This document shows, one piece after another, positions 51,439 through 59,468 of a DNA stretch of 64,000 bases. The stretch comes from a virus. Each line of letters opens with the position of its first letter. Positions within the stretch are counted from its first letter, which is position 1. The translations under genes were made by a program, and so were the position numbers. The notes below the pieces were generated by a model that saw only the letters and a list, made by a program, of their open reading frames with translations, had not been told where the DNA came from and made no database searches. The stretch covers positions 17,584 through 81,583 of the IMG/VR virus record IMGVR_UViG_3300025872_003406; one strand, given 5' to 3'.

Positions 51439-52973
51439 GCGTAATTGGAAATCCAGGAATTGTATCGGATAATTTGGTGTTCTACTATGATGCGAACAAC
51501 ATCAAAAGCTACGTTGGGCAGCCAACTACAAACACAATTCCTAGCCCATCGATAAATGCGTATCCCACATATGGAAATGGATGGGGGTCGTACAACACGA
51601 ACCAGTATGGCAACGGAAACTTCTTTTCGATAGGAACTGTTTCCAGCGTCTCGAATAACATCGTCACTATGAGCGCTAATCATTCATTGCGCTCTTATGA
51701 CGTAATGAGGCCTCAGACCACCGGCGGAGGTGTCACCGCAAATACCGACTATCTCATCAAGAAGTTATCAGATACCACCTTCAGCCTTCATTCCTACAAT
51801 AGTTCTCAGGATGGGTCTCAGGGTTATATTAGTTCTGCGACAAATACACATAAGGTCTATGATGACTTTGCAAATGATGTTCGAGTCTCGATCAATTCCA
51901 CAAGTTTCCCTACGATGTGGTGGGGTGCGCCGCATCTTCCGAACTCTGGACTAGTAAAAGAGATCATTCCAAACGGATTTGATGTGAATCCGCTCGCAAA
52001 GACAAACTGTATTCGACTGCACTATATACGAACTGATGGAGTGATTGATGGAATGTCGTATAACGTAGATGCGACAGTTACACCTGGATCTTCTAATACA
52101 CATTCATTTTGGACTCGAGCAGTCACTCCAGATGCAGTTGGAAAAGGAGTTGGAATGTCCATTTATAATTATGGAGCAAATCCGTACCAGTATTATGGCC
52201 TTAATTTTACTCTTGGACCATTAATGGTATGGCAGAGGCAGACATATTCTTTCACTCCAGTAAACGCCAATATCATTACATACTGGTTTGGAGGAGCATC
52301 GCCGCCGTACAAATGGGATCTGGCAAACATTCAAGTTGAAGCAAATAGTAATGCTACAAACTTTGTGGCAGGAAGTCGTTCCAATATACAAGGATTGCTC
52401 GATCTTACTGGAACAAGCACGATCAGTCTGGCTAACGCCGGATTTGACAGCAGCTCAAACATCACGTTTAACGGTTCTAGTAATTACATCAACGTGGCAA
52501 ATAATTCATCGCTAACTCCCACGAGTAATATGACCTGGGAATTTGTGGTGAATCCTGGAGCTATAGCAACATATAAAAGCATTTTTTCTAAAAATAACTA
52601 TGGCAATTCAACCGGATTCATATGCTTGCATACTGGATCTGGAAGTTTAAGACTGGAAGCTTCGGATGTAGCACAGTCTACCAGGGGCCTCGATGTTTCT
52701 TTTTCCGGGATATTGACTCTTAACACTAACGTTCATTGCGCGCTGACGTATAACGGATCCACGTTTACGCTGTACAAAAACGGAGTATCGGTTGGTACAG
52801 CCACGTGGTCTTACGGTTTAGGAAGCAACAATGTAGCTGACTTTAACATTGGAACTGGGTGGCCTGGTTATTGGAATGGCAAGATACACCTATTCAAGAT
52901 ATATTCTAAAGCATTGTCTGCTTCAGAAGTCTTGAAGAACTTCAACTCGCTAAAAAGCCGCTACGGCCTTTAA
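51435..52973 (+). CDS. LamG/concanavalin-like virion protein 3 (512 aa)
   Basis: Opening NPGIVSDNLVFYYDANNIKSYVG and ending FKIYSKALSASEVLKNFNSL match the two preceding paralogues. The insert is larger, with a 'VMRPQTTGGGVTANTDYLIK' module (about 80-140) and a carbohydrate-binding-like domain (about 160-310), then a C-terminal LamG (about 330-512: ITFNGSSNYINVANNSSL, NTNVHCALTYNGSTFTLYKNG). The set grows 230, 392, 512 residues while keeping both ends. Late promoter AATAAATA overlaps the stop. Confidence 0.85.
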   Translation: MSVIGNPGIVSDNLVFYYDANNIKSYVGQPTTNTIPSPSINAYPTYGNGWGSYNTNQYGNGNFFSIGTVSSVSNNIVTMSANHSLRSYDVMRPQTTGGGVTANTDYLIKKLSDTTFSLHSYNSSQDGSQGYISSATNTHKVYDDFANDVRVSINSTSFPTMWWGAPHLPNSGLVKEIIPNGFDVNPLAKTNCIRLHYIRTDGVIDGMSYNVDATVTPGSSNTHSFWTRAVTPDAVGKGVGMSIYNYGANPYQYYGLNFTLGPLMVWQRQTYSFTPVNANIITYWFGGASPPYKWDLANIQVEANSNATNFVAGSRSNIQGLLDLTGTSTISLANAGFDSSSNITFNGSSNYINVANNSSLTPTSNMTWEFVVNPGAIATYKSIFSKNNYGNSTGFICLHTGSGSLRLEASDVAQSTRGLDVSFSGILTLNTNVHCALTYNGSTFTLYKNGVSVGTATWSYGLGSNNVADFNIGTGWPGYWNGKIHLFKIYSKALSASEVLKNFNSLKSRYGL

Positions 52974-52979
52974 TAAATA
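52972..52979 (+). promoter_or_regulatory. Late-promoter variant (AATAAATA) before the S74 fibre
   Basis: AATAAATA overlaps the stop of the third LamG gene and lies 15 bases before the ATG at 52995. Confidence 0.5.
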
Positions 52980-52994
52980 GAGAAAACATTTACT

Positions 52995-55900
52995 ATGCCA
53001 GACATCGTCATCACACCTAATAGAGGCACGAGCACCAATCCGAAGATTGACTTCACAGGAGTCACGACTGGCACCATCAAGCTCGAGGTGCTCACAGATG
53101 GCTCGTTGTCATTCAATGGAGCTAATGGATCGCTGTTCAGCATTGCAGATAGCGTGACAGGCAGTCTGATGTCGGTCAATGATACCTCCGGTCTGCCGAT
53201 TCTGGAGGTGTTCTCCACAGACAAGGTAGTGATGGGTAAGTATGGGCAGAATACACTGGTGGTGGATGGAACAAATGTTGGTATCGGTACTGCAAGTCCT
53301 ACCTCGAAGTTTGAAATTCGTGGAGGCACCGCAAATCAGACTAATGATGCGACTTTATATGTCACCGCTGATAATGATAATGATTGGGCAGTAGTAGTTG
53401 ATAAATGGAGATCTAATGCTACTGAATACGGCCTAAGAGTCATAACCGGCAGTGCAGCGTCCTATGCTTTTGCTGTTTACGGCAACGGTTCATTGAGCAC
53501 TCGCATTGCAGGAAACGGAGACATTTATGCTCCAAGAATGTACGATTCGACTGCTACTGCATATTATGTTGATCCAGGATCTACGTCAAACTTAAATGGC
53601 CTGACAGTTGCTGCTACAATTACTGGAAATGCAGCAACTGCTAGTAGTGCCGCAGCAATTACTGGTGGTATTCCAAGCGGCACAGACTATTACATTAACC
53701 TTCGAGTAATTCGTAACAATAATGCTGCATCTACTGATGGAATGTATATTGGTTATGGAAATGCTGGTAGCGGTTTAACGCGTCTATATGGCGGCGGAAG
53801 TAGTACCAATCACGCATATGTAGATGTCAATGGAGATATCTGGCGTTCCTCTGGTGGTTATCAGTATGTCTATAATTCCGGAACGTGGAGTGGTGTTAAT
53901 ATTGGTGGTAATGCCGCGACTGCCACGACTCTGCAGACAGCACGAAACATTGCCGGTGTCTCGTTCAACGGATCTGCTGATATCACATTAACCGGACAGA
54001 ACATTTCTACGAGTAGCGGTACTGCTGCAAACGACATCGAAGTTGCAAAGTACCTTCGTTGGAAGAACTATGGTAATAATCATATTTTGATCGATGCATC
54101 AGCCGGGACAAATCCTGGCGGCGGCGCAATTGACAGATATACTCCTGGAAATACAATCAACAGCACCGGAGCTGGATCAAATACCTGGGGCGAAGCAATT
54201 AGTCTAATGGGCTGGAATGGATCCGCCACATATGGCGTCCGAGTTGACAGAGCTCGTTCTATTGATAATCAAGCGAACTCTGCTACAATCACGGCTGCAA
54301 CCTCTAATACTGCTAATCAGATCGTTCTGCGCGATGGATCTGGTAATATATTCGGACAAGAGATATATGCTAGCGGTTGGTTTCGAAGCTATGGTTATCA
54401 AGGAATCTATAACCAAGATTACCAAACGCATTTCTACGCTGGTGGTACTGGATATTATAATCTTGCAGGAAATAGTTCAGCAACGGACGGAGGTCTAATT
54501 TTTAGATCTGGACATCAATCTACCATCAAGGGTCGAGTTTATTGGGATGGTGCTGGATTTGGTCTATTGAACGACAGCGGAAATTGGGCAGTACGATCAA
54601 ACTATGGTGCAGCCTATTCTGGCGGATCTCTGTACGGTGCCTGGGATAAGCGCAATGCAAGCAATACCGGTGGCATCACAGTTCCTGGCGTATTCATTCA
54701 GTCTGGTGTCACATCAGGTGCACCTTCCGCGATTCAGAACGGTGATCTATGGTGGAACACCGATACCGGCAAATTGAAGATCTACTGGAGTTCTGCATCA
54801 GCCTGGGTCGATGCGACGCCAGTGCCGGACATGGCCGGATACTACACAACTGGTGGCGGTAACATCAATGGCAACGTCAATGTCAGTGGCTTGCTGGAAT
54901 CAACAGGAAACATTACTGCGCGCATTGGTCAAACCTATCCAGTAAGTATCGGATCGCATCCAAGTTATAGTGGAGCAAATTATGGCGCTCTCTGGAGACC
55001 TGGATCAAATCCTGTTTTACTGTTTGATGCCAGCAATACTTATGTCAATGCTCCAAGTCTTGGTGCCGCCGTATCCTTCCAGGTTGGTAACACAACACAC
55101 GCATACGTCAATTCCAACGGAGTTACCACCAACGGTAGCTTCATTATGTCGGGTGGATTTACTCTGTCTCAGACTGGAGGATATGGCCAGACAAATAACT
55201 GGATCCATCTGAACGGTTACCACGGCTTATATAGTACCAATAACAGCGCACACATTTATCCAAATAATAATAGTAGCTATGGAGCATGGTCCATAAATGG
55301 ATCGCGCAATAGTTGGGGTGGAATTTACGACGCATACAGCGGTATTGCATGGATGGGCGACGCTGGTGGAAACGGCGGATTATATAGAGAATCAAATGGC
55401 CGTTGGTATATCTACCATAATACGGCACATAACTGCACAGCTATCGGAAGTTCTAATACAACTTCTGGTTACGCTATGCAGGTCACTGGGAGTGCATATG
55501 TTACCGGATCTGTAAATATAGCCGGTAACACAGCAATTCATGCTGGAAACTATAATTCTTATGCTCCAACCCTGACTGGTGGCGGAGCATCTGGAAGTTG
55601 GGGAATCAGTGTAACAGGTACATCGCGCTATCTAGCTCACATTGATGGTCCAAGAAATCTTTCTGATCGTAATCCAAATTGGTCAGCAAGAACCGCAACC
55701 TTTGACTTTATTGGCGCCGGTACAGCCGGTACCTCAGGAAATTATGCCGGCGTTTTAACATTCGTTCCATGGGATGGAACTACTGGGAGCACCGGAGATG
55801 CGTCTTATCAGTTAGCTTTTGGAAGCACAGCGACTAATGGAGGAGGGATTCCACACCTTCGTATCAGAAAGGGTATCGATACTACATGGAATAGTTGGTA

Positions 55901-57053
55901 CACAATTCCTATAGTCGGGGTTAATACAGGATACCAAAGCAGCATTTATGTCGATACTTTTTACGATCAAGGTGATACTAATTATTATCTAGATCCTTCA
56001 GGTACATCAAGAGTAAATACCGTAAGTTTTGTCAGTGGAGCTACATTTGGCCCATATCTTCAATATAATAATCAATCCAATTTACGTCTTCAAGCCGGAC
56101 AGCAGTCTGGGGATATTGGCATAAGTGGTTATGATTTTAATGGAAATTGGAAATTTCAATTATACGGAGATAGCAGCGGTTATGGATTTTTGAACGGAAA
56201 CTGGGCAGGATGGGATCTGCTGAAAAGTGTAAGCGGTAACCTATATCTAAATAATCAAAGCACATATTACATTGGCACTAACGAGATATATTATAATAGA
56301 GTTTATGGCGTAACGGATATTAGATCTCCGATCTTTTACGATAATAATGATACCGCATACTATATTGATCCAACTTCGGGGCAGGCAAATAGCGAAGGCG
56401 GAAAAATCAAGTGGAACTTTACAGTCAACGGCGAAGGTGCAACCAGCGGCCGGGGTCTGGCTCTTTATCCTTCCTATACATCTAGCGTTCCGACATATGG
56501 AATCACATTTGCCCAAACCGCATCCCTCGGTACTCATGGAAATGTGACTGCAGATTGGGCAACGTATTTTACGATGAACAATACTGCCAATCGTGGCTGG
56601 ATTTTCCGCGACGGCAATACACCAGCGAATGTTGCGTCTATCAACAATGCTGGAAGAATGCGAATTGCTTCATTAGGAGTTAATACTGATGCTTCTGCCA
56701 CAAATGGTGAAATCCGCGCGACGGACAATATTACAGCATACTACTCAGACGAGCGACTCAAGACCAGACTTGGCGCCATCGAGAATCCGATCGAGAAAAT
56801 CAAGTCACTTTCCGGATTTTACTTCGAGGCTAATGAAACTGCTGTCGCTCTTGGTTACCAGAAGAAGCGCGAGGTTGGTGTTTCCGCTCAAGAGGTCCAG
56901 GCGATCCTTCCCGAGATCATTGCGCCTGCACCTATTGACGACAAATACATGACCGTTCGTTATGAGAAACTGATCCCGCTGCTGATCGAGGCTATCAAAG
57001 CTCAGCAGGCACAGATCGAAGAACTGCAGAAACTCATTAAGGAAAAGGTCTAA
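52995..57053 (+). CDS. Tail fibre with S74 autoprocessing chaperone (1352 aa)
   Basis: N-terminus: DIVITPNRGTSTNPKIDFTG, then 'LVVDGTNVGIGTASPTSKFEI', beta repeats containing ATAYYVDPGSTSNLNGL, DTNYYLDPSGTSRVNTV and DTAYYIDPTSGQ ('TxYYxDP' units, three copies), and an 'ITAATSNTANQIVLRDGSGN' cassette shared with the 2256-residue adhesin. The C-terminal chaperone begins near Ser1251 (SDERLKTRLGAIENP) and ends with a coiled coil (IEELQKLIKEKV). Autocleavage should release a 102-residue tail. Related to, but different from, the S74 end of the fibre at 29699. Confidence 0.88.
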   Translation: MPDIVITPNRGTSTNPKIDFTGVTTGTIKLEVLTDGSLSFNGANGSLFSIADSVTGSLMSVNDTSGLPILEVFSTDKVVMGKYGQNTLVVDGTNVGIGTASPTSKFEIRGGTANQTNDATLYVTADNDNDWAVVVDKWRSNATEYGLRVITGSAASYAFAVYGNGSLSTRIAGNGDIYAPRMYDSTATAYYVDPGSTSNLNGLTVAATITGNAATASSAAAITGGIPSGTDYYINLRVIRNNNAASTDGMYIGYGNAGSGLTRLYGGGSSTNHAYVDVNGDIWRSSGGYQYVYNSGTWSGVNIGGNAATATTLQTARNIAGVSFNGSADITLTGQNISTSSGTAANDIEVAKYLRWKNYGNNHILIDASAGTNPGGGAIDRYTPGNTINSTGAGSNTWGEAISLMGWNGSATYGVRVDRARSIDNQANSATITAATSNTANQIVLRDGSGNIFGQEIYASGWFRSYGYQGIYNQDYQTHFYAGGTGYYNLAGNSSATDGGLIFRSGHQSTIKGRVYWDGAGFGLLNDSGNWAVRSNYGAAYSGGSLYGAWDKRNASNTGGITVPGVFIQSGVTSGAPSAIQNGDLWWNTDTGKLKIYWSSASAWVDATPVPDMAGYYTTGGGNINGNVNVSGLLESTGNITARIGQTYPVSIGSHPSYSGANYGALWRPGSNPVLLFDASNTYVNAPSLGAAVSFQVGNTTHAYVNSNGVTTNGSFIMSGGFTLSQTGGYGQTNNWIHLNGYHGLYSTNNSAHIYPNNNSSYGAWSINGSRNSWGGIYDAYSGIAWMGDAGGNGGLYRESNGRWYIYHNTAHNCTAIGSSNTTSGYAMQVTGSAYVTGSVNIAGNTAIHAGNYNSYAPTLTGGGASGSWGISVTGTSRYLAHIDGPRNLSDRNPNWSARTATFDFIGAGTAGTSGNYAGVLTFVPWDGTTGSTGDASYQLAFGSTATNGGGIPHLRIRKGIDTTWNSWYTIPIVGVNTGYQSSIYVDTFYDQGDTNYYLDPSGTSRVNTVSFVSGATFGPYLQYNNQSNLRLQAGQQSGDIGISGYDFNGNWKFQLYGDSSGYGFLNGNWAGWDLLKSVSGNLYLNNQSTYYIGTNEIYYNRVYGVTDIRSPIFYDNNDTAYYIDPTSGQANSEGGKIKWNFTVNGEGATSGRGLALYPSYTSSVPTYGITFAQTASLGTHGNVTADWATYFTMNNTANRGWIFRDGNTPANVASINNAGRMRIASLGVNTDASATNGEIRATDNITAYYSDERLKTRLGAIENPIEKIKSLSGFYFEANETAVALGYQKKREVGVSAQEVQAILPEIIAPAPIDDKYMTVRYEKLIPLLIEAIKAQQAQIEELQKLIKEKV

Positions 57054-57056
57054 TCT

Positions 57057-58148
57057 ATGTCAGTCCTTAGTTTTCCAGCATCACCTACTTCCGGTACTCG
57101 GTATATTTCACCGAATGGAATCACCTATTTCTACGCAAATGGTAGTTGGAATACCGATGGTGCATCGCTGAGCCCAAATCCAACTCAACAGAACCCATTT
57201 CGATATCGCACAATCTATACGCGCGGATATGTTCACTGCGGATATCAGAACGGATCACCCTGGAGAAATACAAATCGTACTCTTCATGTGACAGATACGA
57301 CTACCAACCTAGGTGATATGATGGATAATAATGCGTCCTATATCGATGGCGGATTTAGCGACTATAATACCTATGTCTTTAATAATTCTGGCAGCGTAGG
57401 TGGAACATCCGCCACAGTGTCATCGATGAGCATGGTGACTGAAACGCTTCGCACATATTCAAATACTCGTGATCTAAAAACATCTCGAGCAAACTGTAAA
57501 GCATTGATGAGTCCTGGATTGACAGCAATCTATATCACCGGAGGAAATCAAGCATCAACGGATAAGTTTGATACTGTTACGGATACAATGTTATATGCTG
57601 GAAGTGCTCCATCTGGAGCAACTGCGGGTGGAACTGGTGGTGGTCTAAGTGGATTCTTCGGTGAGTTCAAGGGGTTGGTCGGAGCAAATGGCACGTCAGG
57701 CCTATTTGACTGGGCTACAGAATCCTGGACCTCTGGAACATGGAGTAGTTCGGCATCATTCAATAATGCTGGCGCAACTGACGGCCAGCCTAAAGGCCTT
57801 TCGAGTAAATGGGGATATGGCTACAACGCAAACGGAAGTTACGGCGGATCATCTACTTACTATAAGTTCAATGATACAACAGGAGCATATCTTTCCGCCC
57901 CTTCTCGTCCGTTCAAGGCCGGCGAAGAAAACTGTCAGATCGGACAGGACTGGGGATATATTCTAGGAATGTATAACGATATCGGTGATGGACAAAATAA
58001 TCGTTCTCACAAGACATCTTACTTGACCGATACCTCCGTAGAATTAGGATCCTCTGGGCAGCCAAAAGGTCATGGCGGAATGTCATCCGGAGCGTGTGGA
58101 ACTGGTAGTGTTACTCTTCTCGGTGGAACGATGGGAACAATGATCTAA
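57057..58148 (+). CDS. Conserved structural protein of aquatic T4-like phages (363 aa)
   Basis: N-terminal SVLSFPASPTSGTRYISPNGITYFYANGSW is a short phage beta-module; the rest resembles a protein type I recall in aquatic T4-like phages with RPFKAGEENCQIGQDWGYILGMYND and GSSGQPKGHGGMSSGACG near the end, suggestive of a Kelch-like beta-propeller. It starts 3 bases after the S74 fibre stop. Probably a virion or fibre-tip protein; the exact role is unknown. Confidence 0.8.
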   Translation: MSVLSFPASPTSGTRYISPNGITYFYANGSWNTDGASLSPNPTQQNPFRYRTIYTRGYVHCGYQNGSPWRNTNRTLHVTDTTTNLGDMMDNNASYIDGGFSDYNTYVFNNSGSVGGTSATVSSMSMVTETLRTYSNTRDLKTSRANCKALMSPGLTAIYITGGNQASTDKFDTVTDTMLYAGSAPSGATAGGTGGGLSGFFGEFKGLVGANGTSGLFDWATESWTSGTWSSSASFNNAGATDGQPKGLSSKWGYGYNANGSYGGSSTYYKFNDTTGAYLSAPSRPFKAGEENCQIGQDWGYILGMYNDIGDGQNNRSHKTSYLTDTSVELGSSGQPKGHGGMSSGACGTGSVTLLGGTMGTMI

Positions 58149-58150
58149 CT

Positions 58151-58738
58151 ATGAAATACTTTTTAGCAAAATTCCTGCGCTACGTGCCTCAGATCGATGG
58201 AGTAGAACATATCAGCGCCGTCGATAATTTCAACATCATCAAGGTGAGTACGGATCAGGCACTTGTTGAACTTCAGTCTCATCCAGATGAAATTCCATTG
58301 GTTGAAATTACTGAGATTGAAGCCACAGAGGCATTCAAGTTTTACGGAGAAACGCGCGGATACCGTAAGGTATATTCTGACTACGCCGGCCTTGAGCCCG
58401 ATGCAGATGAACTGGCCAAAGGTCAACGCAAGACAAAGGTCTATCTGGCTGACAGCTTAAAGCCTCATGTGATTTCTCTGATGAAAAAGGCGTTTAAGTT
58501 CCATGTCAACGAGGAAATGGAGCATCGCAAGCATCATGACCACGATTGCTATGATAAAGCTCAGCACGATAGTCTACTTGCTCAGGTGGATGGTTTTACC
58601 ACAATTGAGCAGATCGTAGATGCTCGTGAATCACTTCTGGGAATCGAGATGTGCAAAGATCGTGCATCAAAGTTAGGCAAGTGGGATCACGAGAAAGACA
58701 ATCGAATAGATCGAGTCAACTTCGGTATTCAGTTTTAG
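58151..58738 (+). CDS. Unknown conserved protein with His-rich segment (195 aa)
   Basis: N-terminal half is strand-rich (KYFLAKFLRYVPQIDGVEH); a His/Asp cluster EHRKHHDHDCYDKAQHD lies at about 127-143, which could bind metal or may simply be polar; the C-terminus has helical DARESLLGIEMCKDRASK. Starts 2 bases after the preceding gene. I do not recognise a catalytic family. Possibly a virion or host-interaction protein. Confidence 0.7.
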   Translation: MKYFLAKFLRYVPQIDGVEHISAVDNFNIIKVSTDQALVELQSHPDEIPLVEITEIEATEAFKFYGETRGYRKVYSDYAGLEPDADELAKGQRKTKVYLADSLKPHVISLMKKAFKFHVNEEMEHRKHHDHDCYDKAQHDSLLAQVDGFTTIEQIVDARESLLGIEMCKDRASKLGKWDHEKDNRIDRVNFGIQF

Positions 58739-58744
58739 AACCCG

Positions 58745-58752
58745 TATAAATT
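58745..58752 (+). promoter_or_regulatory. Late-promoter variant (TATAAATT)
   Basis: TATAAATT, one base off consensus, 5 bases before the ATG at 58758. It could start the 58758-62893 gene set. Confidence 0.5.
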
Positions 58753-58757
58753 ATATT

Positions 58758-59468
58758 ATGAATGAATCTGAAATTTTAGAATTTGTAAATCAGAATGAGA
58801 ACTCGCTAGGAATGTCGGACTTTCAGTCTCGATATTTCGTAGTCAACTCGCAGGTCACAAATTACCGCAGAGTACGTCAGGCTCTTGTAGAACTCGATAC
58901 TCGAATCGGTATGCTCAAGCAAATCCAGCGCGAGCGAAAGAAGAGAGTAATACAGAAAGAAATGCTTCTACGAGATATTGCGAATGAGCCAGATGATCTC
59001 AAGAAACAACTGCTTCAGGTAGATGTCGAGCAAGCCGATTGGGACATTCATATGTTCGATAAGAAAGAACGGATGTGCCAGAATGAGATGAACGGATTCA
59101 TTCAGATGATAAAGGATCTCGTTCCTGATATTGCTGAGCTCAAGAAATTTGCAGAGCATAATGAGTCAGAGGAGCGCACCTATTGGATCACTCGTCTGGC
59201 AAAGCAGGCAGCAATGGATCTGAATACCATTGGTCGAGTCAGCCAGGGTAATATGGATGCCATCCTAATGATGCCGCTACCGGACGTAAATGAAGCACTT
59301 GGCCTCGCCGTTAAGTACAATTTGGTACTCGGTAAAGGCATGGAAGCAATCGGTCAAGGCGTGATGGAAAAGGCAGGTCTGCTGAGTGATGGAATTAACT
59401 ACATTGATAATGTTGCAAACGAGCAGCTGAAGCTCGAGCAGAACAAGACCGCAGGTGAAACTCTTTAG
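58758..59468 (+). CDS. Conserved helical protein of unknown function (236 aa)
   Basis: All-helical protein: a coiled coil (about 35-100, ALVELDTRIGMLKQIQRERK), then KKERMCQNEMNGFIQMIKDLVPDI, and a C-terminal domain with RTYWITRLAKQAAMDLNTIGRVSQGNMDAI. This pattern is familiar from aquatic T4-like phage genomes as an unknown. Its end overlaps the next gene by 14 bases, so the two are tightly coupled. Confidence 0.75.
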   Translation: MNESEILEFVNQNENSLGMSDFQSRYFVVNSQVTNYRRVRQALVELDTRIGMLKQIQRERKKRVIQKEMLLRDIANEPDDLKKQLLQVDVEQADWDIHMFDKKERMCQNEMNGFIQMIKDLVPDIAELKKFAEHNESEERTYWITRLAKQAAMDLNTIGRVSQGNMDAILMMPLPDVNEALGLAVKYNLVLGKGMEAIGQGVMEKAGLLSDGINYIDNVANEQLKLEQNKTAGETL

